DNA of 64,000 nt from Cupriavidus phytohabitans (lineage in GTDB: Bacteria; Pseudomonadota; Gammaproteobacteria; Burkholderiales; Burkholderiaceae). Position numbers and translations under genes: made by a program. The DNA lies in the NCBI RefSeq assembly GCF_000426345.1, contig NZ_AUFE01000012.1:1-64000 (forward strand). Direction: 5' to 3'. This document shows positions 10,232 through 24,828 of the stretch, piece after piece. Position 1 is the first letter of the stretch. Every line of letters starts with the position of its first letter. The notes below the pieces were generated by a model, which searched no databases, was not told where the DNA came from, and saw only the letters and a list, made by a program, of their open reading frames with translations.

Positions 10232-10705
10232 CTAGGCGCCGGCGACCACCGGTTCGCACCGCACTTCGGTCCGGACCGAATTGGCGATAAAGCAGGCATC
10301 GTGCGCGGCATGATGCAGGCGCTCCAGCTCGTCGCGGGTCGGTTCGCGCTCGCCGGAGAAGGTGACATGGGGGCGCAAGGTCACCACCGTCATCGCCATC
10401 CGGCCCTCGCGGTTCTTTTCCATCACGCCGGTGGCGGCATCGACATAGCGGTCGACGACAAAGCGCTGCTTCGCCGCCAGCGACAGGAACCACAGCATGT
10501 GGCAGCTCGACAGCGAGGCGATGAACATCTCTTCCGGGTCGACCGCGCTGGCATCCGACATCGGCAACGGCACCACATCAGGCGACGACGAACCCGGGAC
10601 TTCCGCGCCGCCATCGAAGCGCAGGACATGCCTGCGGCTGTAGCGGTTGCCGATGAAATCCTGCCCGTCGCGTTGCCACAGGACCTCGGCGGTATATACG
10701 GACAT
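10232..10705 (-). CDS. OsmC/Ohr-family peroxidase-like protein
   Basis: 157-residue OsmC-family protein. The two conserved cysteines lie in SLSSCHMLW and HDACFIANS, spaced as in thiol peroxidases that reduce organic hydroperoxides. It sits 27 bp downstream of the metallo-beta-lactamase-fold gene and just upstream of the hydrolase gene, in one apparent operon. Subfamily (OsmC, Ohr or YhfA-like) cannot be fixed from this reading; the N-terminal HVLRFDGGAEVPGSSSPD matches the OsmC-like branch better than Ohr. Confidence 0.85.
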   Translation of the reverse strand: MSVYTAEVLWQRDGQDFIGNRYSRRHVLRFDGGAEVPGSSSPDVVPLPMSDASAVDPEEMFIASLSSCHMLWFLSLAAKQRFVVDRYVDAATGVMEKNREGRMAMTVVTLRPHVTFSGEREPTRDELERLHHAAHDACFIANSVRTEVRCEPVVAGA

Positions 10706-10732
10706 GCGCAGACTCCTAATGTTGGGAATGCT

Positions 10733-11470
10733 TCAGGCGCCGTGCGGCACGCTCTCGCCGTCGCGCAGGCCCAGGCGCTGGTTGGCCGGCACCGCAATAT
10801 CGATCAGCCTGGGCCGGGGCAGGTTCAGGTTGCGCATCATGTCAATGAACTCCTCGCGCGTGCGGCCGGATACGCGGCTGTTGTGCGCGCGCTCATGGCC
10901 GATGGTCGACGAGGTCTGGCCCTTGTAGTCGTGCGCGGGGTAGACCCGGGTATCGTCGGGCAGCGCAAAGAGCTTGCGGGTCAGGCTGTCGTACAGCGTG
11001 CCGGCGTCGCCCGACTGGAAATCGGTGCGGCCGCAGCCGTCGATCAGCAGTGCGTCGCCCGTGAAGACGCGGCGCACGATGCCATCGGATGTGGGCTCTT
11101 CCCACAGGTAGCTCATGCTGCCGGCGGTATGGCCGGGCGTATGGATCGCGCGCAGCACCTGCTTGCCGAATGCGACAGTGTCGCCGTCGATCAGTTGCTT
11201 CTGTGCCGGCTTGATATCGCAGCCCGATGGCGCCGCGGTGTGCGCGCCGGTCTGCATGGCGAGATGGCCGGCGGAGGTGATGTGGTCGGCGTGGGCGTGG
11301 GTCTCGATGACCCAGGCCAGGTGTGCGCCGGTATCCTTTACCAGCGCCAGGTCGCGTTCGAACTGGTGGTCGACCGGGTCGATCAGCAGCGCCTCCTTCG
11401 TTTCCGCATCGATCAGCAGGTAGGTGAAGGTGGACGAGGTATCGTCAAAGAGCTGGTGGAAGGTCTGCAT
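10733..11470 (-). CDS. Metallo-beta-lactamase-fold hydrolase, ETHE1/persulfide dioxygenase-like
   Basis: 245-residue MBL-fold protein. The metal-binding HAHADH motif, the TPGHTAGS histidine, the [13 protein letters not shown] aspartate region and the late PAHDY histidine are all present. The HADHITSAG and CGRTDFQ arrangement resembles ETHE1-type persulfide dioxygenases, which oxidise glutathione persulfide in sulfide detoxification. The start [19 protein letters not shown] is preferred because it fits family N-termini and has GAGGG upstream. It is the first gene of an operon with the OsmC-like and hydrolase genes, consistent with a thiol/peroxide stress role. Glyoxalase II is a less likely alternative. 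Confidence 0.85.
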   Translation of the reverse strand: MQTFHQLFDDTSSTFTYLLIDAETKEALLIDPVDHQFERDLALVKDTGAHLAWVIETHAHADHITSAGHLAMQTGAHTAAPSGCDIKPAQKQLIDGDTVAFGKQVLRAIHTPGHTAGSMSYLWEEPTSDGIVRRVFTGDALLIDGCGRTDFQSGDAGTLYDSLTRKLFALPDDTRVYPAHDYKGQTSSTIGHERAHNSRVSGRTREEFIDMMRNLNLPRPRLIDIAVPANQRLGLRDGESVPHGA

Positions 11471-11581
11471 GGCGGGCCCTCTTGTTCTGCAGTCGGGGAA
11501 CGCCGCCATGATACGCCGCAATGGATGCGCATTGGGTGCGCAACAGGCGTCCTCTGGCACCTCTCACTTGTTTATGGGAGG

Positions 11582-12958
<1,377 letters not shown>

Positions 12959-13110
12959 GGAATGTCTCCAGCAATGGGTGTGGCCCTGCAGAGGCTCTTT
13001 TTAGGCGGTCGAAGTACTGCAGCGGACACCGCCGCCGGCGGGTCCGTCATCTTGAGAATAGTGCGACGGCCGCGTCGCCGCGGACGCGGCGGCACCGGCC
13101 TGGGCGTGCG

Positions 13111-16041
<2,931 letters not shown>

Positions 16042-16107
16042 GGGCAAGAACCTCGTGGGGAGCGCTGCGGCAGGTGGTCAGCCGTGCCGCGGCGCTGCAA
16101 TTTGCTT

Positions 16108-16133
16108 GTCATTCCCGCCTTCGCGGGAATGAC
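16108..16133. repeat. Intergenic palindrome (REP-like) between gcvH and gcvP
   Basis: An 11-bp inverted repeat GTCATTCCCGC / GCGGGAATGAC around CTTC. This palindrome type recurs in intergenic regions of many proteobacteria. Within the operon it could stabilise the upstream gcvT-gcvH message or attenuate gcvP. Confidence 0.7.
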
Positions 16134-16138
16134 GGACT

Positions 16139-16519
16139 TCAGGCGCCGACGCTGGCCTTGTACGCGTCGGCTGACATCAGGCCGTTGACGTCGTCGCTGT
16201 TGGCGGGCTTGAGCTTGAACAGCCAGGCGTCGAAGGCGTCGGCGTTGACGCTTTCCGGCGCGGCCGTGGCGGCTTCATTGACGGCGATCACTTCGCCGGC
16301 CACCGGGGCGTAGATGTCGGAAGCAGCCTTCACCGATTCGACCACTGCCAGCGCGTCGCCGGCACCGACCGACTTGCCCACTTCGGGCAGTTCCAGGAAG
16401 ACGATGTCGCCCAGCGCGTCCTGTGCGTGGTCGGTGATGCCAATGGTGAGCGTGCCGTCGGCTTCGACGCGCACCCACTCATGCGACTCGGTGTATTTGA
16501 GGTCGGCGGGGAAATTCAT
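16139..16519 (-). CDS. gcvH: Glycine cleavage system H protein
   Basis: 126-residue lipoyl carrier of the glycine cleavage system. The lipoylated lysine is in [15 protein letters not shown], and [14 protein letters not shown] near the N terminus is characteristic. It sits 99 bp downstream of gcvT and 97 bp upstream of gcvP on the same strand. Confidence 0.97.
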   Translation of the reverse strand: MNFPADLKYTESHEWVRVEADGTLTIGITDHAQDALGDIVFLELPEVGKSVGAGDALAVVESVKAASDIYAPVAGEVIAVNEAATAAPESVNADAFDAWLFKLKPANSDDVNGLMSADAYKASVGA

Positions 16520-16618
16520 GAAGGTTCTCCGGATTCAGATCTGTTTCTTGTTGGGTGATGCCTGCCCGGCAACGCTGCCGGCAGGCGAGGGCGACCGTTG
16601 GGTGAGCGGGTGTTTCCC

Positions 16619-17746
<1,128 letters not shown>

Positions 17747-17780
17747 GGAATCCTCGGGGGCAATGTCGGGTTGCGAAAAC

Positions 17781-17849
17781 AAAAAAGGGCCATCCGCCGC
17801 GGCGATCGCTACGCCAATATGGCAAGCAATCCGCTGCGGCGGATGACCC
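17781..17849 (-). terminator. Riboswitch expression-platform terminator upstream of gcvT
   Basis: On the minus strand a 13-bp stem (GGGTCATCCGCCG pairing with CGGCGGATGGCCC, one G-T pair) is followed by a run of six T. It lies directly after the second glycine aptamer and 35 bp before the gcvT start. Its 5' arm abuts the aptamer P1 region, so glycine binding can plausibly prevent the terminator and switch the operon on. Confidence 0.8.
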
Positions 17850-18069
17850 CTCTGTCCTCGATACCTGAGAGATTACGAAGCGGATCCAGTGGACCCAACC
17901 TCGCGCGCCCCTTCGGTGGGCACGCTCGCCACGAATGGCGGGTGCCGCTCTCCAGAGTGCGGCATGCATCGTGTGCATGTTGCATGCCGATCCGAACGGT
18001 CCGTGGTGCCTGAGAGTTTTCGGGTGATACCCCTTCGGCGGCGCAGTTCTGCGCGCTCTCCCGGTCGGA
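17849..18069 (-). promoter_or_regulatory. Tandem glycine riboswitch (gcvT type)
   Basis: Two glycine aptamers in a row on the minus strand. The first contains GGGAGAG, GCCGAAGGGG and ACTCTCAGGCAC (about 17998-18069). The second contains GGAGAGCGGC, ACCGAAGGGG and TCTCTCAGGTATCGAGGACAG (about 17849-17957). These are the conserved aptamer segments of the gcvT RNA family. A terminator and gcvT follow, so the glycine cleavage operon is expected to be induced by glycine. Confidence 0.95.
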
Positions 18070-18174
18070 TGCGCGCAATGTACGGGAGGCCCCGGCCTTT
18101 GTCAAACCAGGCCGGACGGCCGCCCGGCGGCTGTACCCGTTCCTGCGCCCCGCCGCCAGGGGCGGAACGTAGCG

Positions 18175-18402
18175 TTATTTATTCTTGTCGTCGGTCACGA
18201 CGTTACCGATCACGCCGCCCACGGCCGCGCCACCCAGCGTACCCAGTGCGCTGCCCTCGGTCAGGATGGCACCGCCCACGGCACCCGCGCCCGCGCCAAT
18301 GGCGGTATTGCGCTGCTTCGGGGTCATATCCGCGCAACCAGCGAATGCCGCGACCGTCGCGCCGATCAGGGTCGCCTTGGTCAATGTCTGCAGGATCTTC
18401 AT
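18175..18402 (-). CDS. Small glycine-zipper lipoprotein
   Basis: 75-residue lipoprotein. The signal peptide ends in a lipobox (AAFAGC), and the mature part holds a glycine-zipper 2TM stretch (AIGAGAGAVGGAILTEG, then GGAAVGGVIGNVV). This resembles OsmB/SlyB-type envelope lipoproteins. The ATG at 18402 with GGAG ten bases upstream is preferred to a longer reading. No operon partner. Confidence 0.85.
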   Translation of the reverse strand: MKILQTLTKATLIGATVAAFAGCADMTPKQRNTAIGAGAGAVGGAILTEGSALGTLGGAAVGGVIGNVVTDDKNK

Positions 18403-18678
18403 TGTTGGCTCCGAGTGATGAATATTGCATGTCCGAGACACGCCTGGACATGACTGTTAGAACCTGGCGCACGTTCATCGGCTCCGGCCTTTACGAAGTG
18501 TTACGCCAGTGACACAAGGAGGGCAGACGATGCGGCAGGCGCTGACTGACCAGGCGCGGCCAGCGTGTTAACATCAACAGCTTTGCCGCCGGGCGCGTTT
18601 GCTGCCCCTGGCGCGCGCCTCGCATTCGCCCCATTTATTCGCCCCATTCATCCGCCCCATCTCCCGACCGCCCTTCGC

Positions 18679-20775
18679 ATGAGCCACGGCCTGAATTCCG
18701 CCCAATCCGAAGCCGTCCGCTATCTGGACGGACCCTGCCTGGTGCTGGCCGGGGCGGGTTCCGGCAAGACCCGCGTGATCACGCAGAAGATCGCGCACCT
18801 GATCGAAGACAAGGGCTTCGAGCCGCGCCATATCGCCGCCGTCACTTTCACGAACAAGGCTGCCAAGGAGATGCAGGAGCGCATCGGCAAGCTGATGGAA
18901 GGCAAGACCACGCGCGAGGGCAAGCGCATCCCGCTCAAGCAGCTGACGGTCTGTACCTTCCACTCGCTCGGCGTGCAGATCCTGCGCATGGAGGCGGAGC
19001 ACGTCGGCCTGAAACCGCAGTTCTCGATCATGGATTCGGATGACTGCTTCGGCCTGATCCAGGAGCAGCTCGGCACCACCGACAAGAAGCTGATCCGCGG
19101 CGTGCAGAGCACGATCTCGCTGTGGAAGAACGGCATGGTCGATCCCGAGGCCGCGATCGCGCAGGCCGCCAATGCCGACGAGCACCAGGCCGCGCTGGTC
19201 TACCGCAACTACGTCGCCACGCTGAACGCCTACCAGGCGGTGGATTTCGACGACCTGATCCGCCTGCCCGCGGAACTGTTCGCGCGCAATGAAGCGGTAC
19301 AGCTGAAGTGGCAGAACCGGCTGCGCTACTTCCTGGTCGACGAATACCAGGACACCAACGCCTGCCAGTACCAGCTGCTCAAGCTGCTGGCGGGCGGCTC
19401 GCACCTGCGCGCGCCGGCCTTTACCGCGGTGGGGGACGACGACCAGGCCATCTACGGCTGGCGCGGCGCCACGCTCGACAACCTGCGCGGGCTGCAGACC
19501 GACTTCCCCGACCTCAAGGTGATCAAGCTGGAGCAGAACTACCGCTCCACCGTGCGCATCCTGGAAGCGGCCAACGCGGTCATCGCCAACAATCCCAAGC
19601 TGTTCGACAAGAAGCTGTGGAGCGAGCATGGCATGGGCGATCCCATCGCCATCCATCCGATGAACGACGAGGAGCACGAGGCCGAGTCGGTGGTGTTCCG
19701 CCTGTCGGCGCACAAGTTCGAGCGCCGCGCGCAGTTCCGCGACTACGCCATCCTGTACCGTGGCAACCACCAGGCGCGGCTGTTCGAGCAGATCCTGCGG
19801 CGCGAGCGCATCCCCTATGTGCTGTCGGGCGGCCAGAGCTTCTTCGACAAGGCCGAGATCAAGGACATCTGCGCCTACCTGCGCCTGATCGCCAATCCCG
19901 ACGACGATCCCGCCTTCATCCGCGCGATCACCACGCCGCGCCGCGGCGTGGGCAACACCACGCTCGAGGTGCTGGGCACCTTCGCCGGGCAGGCCAAGGT
20001 GTCGCTGTTCGAAGCGGCGATGATGGGCGGCATCGAGGGCAAGCTGCAGCCGCGCCAGCTGGAGCCGCTGCGCGTGTTTTGCGAATCGATGGTGCGGCTG
20101 GCCGACCGCGCGGCCAAGGACCCGGCTACCGAAGTGCTTGACGACCTGATGGCCGGCATCCACTACGAGGCCTACCTGTATGACAGCTTCGACGAGCGCC
20201 AGGCGCAGTCTCGCTGGACCAACACGCTGGAGTTCCTTGAATGGCTCAAGCGCAAGGGCACCAAGCCGGAAGCGGCCGAGGGCGAGGAAGCCACCGGCTA
20301 TGACAACGCCGACGGTTTCGGCAGCGAAGGCAAGAATTTGCTCGAGCTGACGCAGACCGTGGCGCTGATGAGCATGCTCGAAGGGCGCGAGGAAGACCCG
20401 GACGCGGTGCGGCTGTCCACGCTGCACGCGTCCAAGGGGCTGGAATATCCGCACGTGTTCCTGGTCGGCGTGGAAGAGGGCATCCTGCCCCACTGCCGCG
20501 AAGACGACGACATGACCGACGAGAAGATCGAGGAAGAGCGCCGGCTGATGTACGTCGGCATCACGCGCGCGCAGCGCAGCCTGCAGATCAGCTGGTGCAA
20601 GAAGCGCAAGCGTGCGCGCGAGACCTACTCGTGCCAGCCGTCGCGCTTTATCGGCGAGATGAAGCTGGAAGAAGCGCCGGCGCCCAGGGACGAAACCCCG
20701 GCGATGAGCCCCAAGGACCGGCTCGGCGCGCTCAAGGCGCTGCTCGGCGGCCCCGGCAAGGCGGCGGCTGGCTGA
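18679..20775 (+). CDS. rep: ATP-dependent DNA helicase Rep
   Basis: 698-residue SF1A helicase. Walker A AGAGSGKT is at residues 24-31, the DEYQDT Walker B at about 221-226, GDDDQAIYGWRG at about 252-263, and LHASKGLEYPHVFLVGVEEG is motif V. Alignment by eye is closer to E. coli Rep (LNxxQxxAVxxxxGPCLVLAGAGSGKTRVIT, NNPKLFDKKLWSEHG, TTPRRGVGN) than to UvrD. Rep is a 3'-5' helicase that helps replication forks past obstacles. The ATG at 18679 is chosen since upstream sequence is low-complexity and not conserved. Confidence 0.88.
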   Translation: MSHGLNSAQSEAVRYLDGPCLVLAGAGSGKTRVITQKIAHLIEDKGFEPRHIAAVTFTNKAAKEMQERIGKLMEGKTTREGKRIPLKQLTVCTFHSLGVQILRMEAEHVGLKPQFSIMDSDDCFGLIQEQLGTTDKKLIRGVQSTISLWKNGMVDPEAAIAQAANADEHQAALVYRNYVATLNAYQAVDFDDLIRLPAELFARNEAVQLKWQNRLRYFLVDEYQDTNACQYQLLKLLAGGSHLRAPAFTAVGDDDQAIYGWRGATLDNLRGLQTDFPDLKVIKLEQNYRSTVRILEAANAVIANNPKLFDKKLWSEHGMGDPIAIHPMNDEEHEAESVVFRLSAHKFERRAQFRDYAILYRGNHQARLFEQILRRERIPYVLSGGQSFFDKAEIKDICAYLRLIANPDDDPAFIRAITTPRRGVGNTTLEVLGTFAGQAKVSLFEAAMMGGIEGKLQPRQLEPLRVFCESMVRLADRAAKDPATEVLDDLMAGIHYEAYLYDSFDERQAQSRWTNTLEFLEWLKRKGTKPEAAEGEEATGYDNADGFGSEGKNLLELTQTVALMSMLEGREEDPDAVRLSTLHASKGLEYPHVFLVGVEEGILPHCREDDDMTDEKIEEERRLMYVGITRAQRSLQISWCKKRKRARETYSCQPSRFIGEMKLEEAPAPRDETPAMSPKDRLGALKALLGGPGKAAAG

Positions 20776-20922
20776 GGTTCAGTACAGTCCCGATACAAAA
20801 CCCTACCAGGCCGACAAGACCGCGCGCGCCGCGCTCGTTAGCATGACGGTTGTGCCGCCTGCGCTGCGCTTTTCACGGCTGTGCGGCTGTGCGGCGGCAG
20901 GGCCTGCCCGGGTCCTGCCGCT

Positions 20923-20944
20923 CCAGACATCACGTCTGGTTTTT
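20923..20944 (+). terminator. Terminator downstream of rep (first of two)
   Basis: Stem CCAGAC / GTCTGG with an ATCAC loop followed by TTTTT. Confidence 0.65.
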
Positions 20945-20954
20945 CCCTGTATTG

Positions 20955-20990
20955 GCCCCCGCCGCGCTAGCGTGCGGGGGCGATTTTTTT
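20955..20990 (+). terminator. Terminator downstream of rep (second of two)
   Basis: Eight-bp stem GCCCCCGC / GCGGGGGC followed by GA and seven T. With the preceding hairpin it isolates rep from the broken kinase locus. Confidence 0.8.
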
Positions 20991-21000
20991 GGCGCGGCGC

Positions 21001-21230
<230 letters not shown>

Positions 21231-21968
21231 AGGCTGGCGCAGGACGTGCACGCACCGCCGCTGGACGACACCGGTGGCCCGACCGAAGCCCGCGCCGCGG
21301 CGCAGGCGCTGAACCTGATGCAGCAGCGCATCCGCACCCAGCTCGCCCAGCAATCACGCTTCCTGACCGCGGTGTCGCATGACCTGCGCACGCCGCTGAC
21401 ACGCATGAGCCTGCGCATCGAACGCATCGACGCGGGCGAGGTGCGCTACCGCCTGCGCCAGGACCTGGCCGAGATGAACGGCTTGATCGACGCCACGCTC
21501 TATTATCTGCGCGACCGCGACGAAGCCAGCGGCCCGCGCCAGCGCGTGGACGTGCTGGCGCTGCTGCAGGCGGTGGTCGACGACGCCGCCGACACCGGCC
21601 ACGAGGTCGCGCTCAGCGGCCAGGCGCAGCCGCTGCTGGCGTGGCCGTCGGAGCTGCGGCGCGCGGTGGTCAACCTGGTCGAGAATGCGCGGCGCTATGG
21701 CGGCGCGGCCAGCATCGTGCTGGCCGACAGCCCCGCGCGGGTGCTGATCGATATCTGCGACGACGGCCCCGGCATCCCGGAGGACCAGCTGGCGCGCGTG
21801 ATGGAGCCGTTCTACCGGCTCGAATCGTCGCGCAGCCGCGCCACCGGCGGCGTCGGCATGGGCCTGTCGATCGCGGCCGACATCGCCGCGCGGCATGGCG
21901 GCGAGCTGGTTCTGTCCAACCGTCCCGAAGGCGGCCTGCGTGCGCGCCTGTCGCTACCGCGCGCCTGA
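21231..21968 (+). pseudogene. 5'-truncated sensor histidine kinase
   Basis: From about 21231 the frame encodes the cytoplasmic half of a two-component kinase. There is a HAMP tail (RLAQDVHAPPLDDTGGPTEA), an H-box with the phospho-acceptor His in FLTAVSHDLRTPLTRM, an N-box (RAVVNLVENARRYGG), a G1 box (DDGPGIP) and a G2 box (GVGMGLSIA). The transmembrane segments and sensor domain expected upstream are missing, and bases 20850-21230 in this frame are low-complexity. No response regulator is adjacent. Its stop overlaps the convergent binding-protein gene by 15 bp. Probably a non-functional remnant; a sequencing error upstream is an alternative. Confidence 0.65.
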
Positions 21969-23075
21969 CACCGCCAGCGTGACGTACTGCGAGCCGCGCT
22001 GCCCGTGGCTGAAGTCGAGGGTAAAGTCGCCCACGTCGACACGGCCCTGCAACGCGCGGCGCAGCTCGGCGGCACCGCTGGCGCGCATGCCGGCCAGCGC
22101 CCGCGCCAGCCATGCGGCGCCGATATAGCCGGCCAGCGTCGCCGAGGACGGCGGCTCATCCAGGTATTGCTTCATGCGCGCCACGTGCTCCCTGACCACG
22201 CGCAGCGTGGCCTGCTGCGGACCGGGTGCGACCTGGGTCAGCACCATGCCGCCGGCGTAGCCGGGGCCCAGGATCTCGCGCGCGGCCGTGGCGCTGACCG
22301 ACGACAGGCCGACCAGGAATCCATACCAGCCCTGCGCGGCCAGCGCGCGGCCCAGTCCGGCATACGCCAGCGTATCGCCCGCCACGATCACGGCGCCAGG
22401 GCGGGACGCTGCAATGCGCCGTGCCGCGGCGTCGGCACCCGGGTCGGCCTTGGGATCGAGCGGCACCGCGCGCGTGCCGGTCTGCGCCTCCAGCCGGGCC
22501 AGCGCTGGCGTGGCGAAGTCCGGCGCCACCGCCAGCGCGATCGCGCTCAGGCCATAGCTGCGCAACTGTCGCACCGCTGTATCGAGTTCGGCCTGGTAGT
22601 CGGCCCGGGTGAACCAGACGTTGTCGCCAGCCAACGCCAGGCCAGATAGCGGCGCGACGATCTGCACGCCGCGCCGGACCAGCTCGGCCGATGACGCCAG
22701 CGCCGGCAGGATGCGGTCGCCTGCGCCGAACAGCAGCTCGGCGCGCTCGCTGTCGGCCAGCGCCACCGCCTGTGCCAGCACGCGGCGCGGATCGGAATCG
22801 GCCTCGCGCACCACATGGACGATCCGTACCGGGCCATTGGCGGCATTGGCCGCATCGAACAGCACCTTGGCGCCGGCCAGATAGTCGCGCGCCAGGTCGG
22901 CCTGCGCACTGGCGCGGTCGATCAGGTGGCCCACCACCACGGTGCGGCGCGCCGGGGACTGGGCCAGCAGCGGTGCGGCGGGCAGCGCCAGGGCGGCTGC
23001 ACCGGCAACCAGCAGTCGTCGGCGCAGCGGTAGGTACGGCAGGGAAGTCAGGGGCAGGGAGTCCGGCATCGGCAT
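21954..23075 (-). CDS. Periplasmic ABC-type substrate-binding protein (LivK-like)
   Basis: 373-residue Peripla_BP_6-type protein with a signal peptide rich in Arg then Ala/Leu (LRRRLLVAGAAALALPAAPL, cleavage near LLA-QS). The body follows the type I fold, with VVVGHLIDRASAQADLARDY at the start and a late GYIGAAWLARAL. The start at 23075 or six bases later fits the signal peptide; longer readings do not. The substrate is unknown. In beta-proteobacteria such orphan proteins accompany c-type cytochrome or quinoprotein genes, but nothing here confirms that. Divergent from hemN. Confidence 0.8.
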   Translation of the reverse strand: MPMPDSLPLTSLPYLPLRRRLLVAGAAALALPAAPLLAQSPARRTVVVGHLIDRASAQADLARDYLAGAKVLFDAANAANGPVRIVHVVREADSDPRRVLAQAVALADSERAELLFGAGDRILPALASSAELVRRGVQIVAPLSGLALAGDNVWFTRADYQAELDTAVRQLRSYGLSAIALAVAPDFATPALARLEAQTGTRAVPLDPKADPGADAAARRIAASRPGAVIVAGDTLAYAGLGRALAAQGWYGFLVGLSSVSATAAREILGPGYAGGMVLTQVAPGPQQATLRVVREHVARMKQYLDEPPSSATLAGYIGAAWLARALAGMRASGAAELRRALQGRVDVGDFTLDFSHGQRGSQYVTLAVSGAR

Positions 23076-23184
23076 CGCGCAATAGGAAAGGGGCGCAAGT
23101 CGCGCCGGCGCGCAGCGTATCCGCCACGTATGACCGCCGTGTGACGCCGGGCGCCCACGCGCCTGTGCCACGCCGGCGCTGCGC

Positions 23185-23198
23185 TTGACGATGATCAA
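23185..23198. promoter_or_regulatory. FNR/ANR-type binding site upstream of hemN
   Basis: TTGAC-GATG-ATCAA, one mismatch from the FNR consensus TTGAT-N4-ATCAA. It lies 60 bp before the hemN start, in the divergent intergenic region. Oxygen-independent coproporphyrinogen oxidase genes are commonly FNR/ANR-activated. Confidence 0.7.
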
Positions 23199-23257
23199 CA
23201 CAACGCTCGGCGTGCGGTCCTAGCATGGACTGTCAAAAACCGTTCCCCAGCGCCCCC

Positions 23258-24754
23258 ATGAACCCGCTTGCCATGACTACCCCTGCGCCCGACCGCCGCG
23301 CGCTGTCGGACTTTCGCGCGCTCGCCGGCCGCATCGACGGCAACGGCCCGCGCTACACCTCCTACCCGACTGCCGACCGCTTCAGGAACGGCCCGGACCT
23401 GTCGCTGTACCACGACGCCCTGGCCGCCTGCCGTGCCGATGCGCCCGCGCCGTTGTCGCTGTACCTGCATATCCCGTTCTGCGAGAACATCTGTTACTAC
23501 TGCGGCTGCAACAAGATCATCACGCGCGACCATGGCCGCAGCGCCCGCTACGTCACGTACCTGGGCCGCGAGATGGCGCTGCTGGCCACGCAGCTCGGCA
23601 CGCGCCGGCGCGTGCTCCAGTCGCACTGGGGCGGAGGCACGCCGACCTTCCTGGATCCCGACGAAATGCGCCGCGTGATGGTGCTGCTGCACGAGCATTT
23701 CGAACTGCCGCCCGATGGCGAGCATTCAATCGAGATCGACCCGCGCCGTGTTGACGACACCCGCATGGCGCTGCTGGCCGAGCTGGGCTTCAACCGCGTC
23801 AGCCTGGGCGTGCAGGATTTCGATCCCGAGGTGCAGCAGGCCATCCACCGGATCCAGTCTTACGAAGAGACCCGTGCCGTAGTCGACGCCGCGCGCCGGC
23901 TCGGCTTCCGCTCGGTCAGCCTCGACCTGATCTACGGCCTGCCACACCAGACCGCCGCACGCTTTGGCCGCACCATTGACCAGGTGCTGACGCTGCGGCC
24001 CGACCGTCTTTCGGTCTACAGCTACGCGCACCTGCCGCATGTCTTCAAGCCACAGCGTCGCATCGAGGAAAGCACGCTGCCGCCGGCCGGCGAGAAGCTC
24101 GACATACTGGTCTCTACCATCGAACGCCTGACCGCCGAGGGCTACGTCTACATCGGCATGGACCACTTCGCGCTGCCCGACGACGACCTGGCCGTGGCGC
24201 AGCGCGAAGGCCGGCTGCAGCGAAACTTCCAGGGCTATTCCACGCACGCCGGCTATGACCAGCTCGGCCTCGGCATTTCGGCGATCGGCGCGGTGGCGGG
24301 GCGCTACGTGCAGAATGCCCGCACTCTGGATCACTACTATGGCGCGCTCGACCAGGGCCGCCTGCCGCTGGCGCGCGGGGTGGAAATGACTGCTGACGAT
24401 CATCTGCGCCGCGAACTGATCGGCGCGCTGATGTGCAACGGCGTGCTGGATATCCCCGCGCTGGAGCGGCGCCACGGCGTCGACTTTGGCACGGACTTCG
24501 CGCCTGAGCTGGCCGAACTTGCGACCCTGGCGGCCGATGGCCTGGTGCAGGTCGAGCCCGCCCGCATCACGGTCACGCCGCTGGGCCGGCTGCTGGTACG
24601 GCGCGTGGCCATGGTGTTCGACCGCTACCTGCGCGACGATGCCGCCCGCGCCGCGGTCGCCGGGCCCGAAAGCCAAGACACGCAGCAGGCCGCCAACGAC
24701 GGCGCGCAGCCGATCCGCATCGTGCCGCGGGCGCGTTACTCGCGCGTCGTGTAA
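23258..24754 (+). CDS. hemN: Oxygen-independent coproporphyrinogen III dehydrogenase
   Basis: 498-residue radical-SAM enzyme making protoporphyrinogen IX from coproporphyrinogen III in the absence of oxygen. [13 protein letters not shown] and [16 protein letters not shown] carry the family signature, with cluster cysteines at about 75, 79 and 82 plus the HemN-specific fourth cysteine at 84. The radical-SAM barrel ([21 protein letters not shown]) and C-terminal HemN domain are complete. The start could also be five codons later (MTTPAPDRR). An FNR-type box upstream supports microaerobic control. Confidence 0.95.
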   Translation: MNPLAMTTPAPDRRALSDFRALAGRIDGNGPRYTSYPTADRFRNGPDLSLYHDALAACRADAPAPLSLYLHIPFCENICYYCGCNKIITRDHGRSARYVTYLGREMALLATQLGTRRRVLQSHWGGGTPTFLDPDEMRRVMVLLHEHFELPPDGEHSIEIDPRRVDDTRMALLAELGFNRVSLGVQDFDPEVQQAIHRIQSYEETRAVVDAARRLGFRSVSLDLIYGLPHQTAARFGRTIDQVLTLRPDRLSVYSYAHLPHVFKPQRRIEESTLPPAGEKLDILVSTIERLTAEGYVYIGMDHFALPDDDLAVAQREGRLQRNFQGYSTHAGYDQLGLGISAIGAVAGRYVQNARTLDHYYGALDQGRLPLARGVEMTADDHLRRELIGALMCNGVLDIPALERRHGVDFGTDFAPELAELATLAADGLVQVEPARITVTPLGRLLVRRVAMVFDRYLRDDAARAAVAGPESQDTQQAANDGAQPIRIVPRARYSRVV

Positions 24755-24781
24755 CCGCCGCCAGGCATAAATAAAACGAAA

Positions 24782-24804
24782 ACGCCCGCGAATTTCGCGG
24801 GCGT
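24782..24804. terminator. Terminator between hemN and the cytochrome gene
   Basis: Inverted repeat ACGCCCGCGAA / TTCGCGGGCGT between two convergent genes, with flanking A/T bases. It probably works for both. Confidence 0.75.
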
Positions 24805-24828
24805 CGTTGTTTGCAGCGCAGTCGTGTC

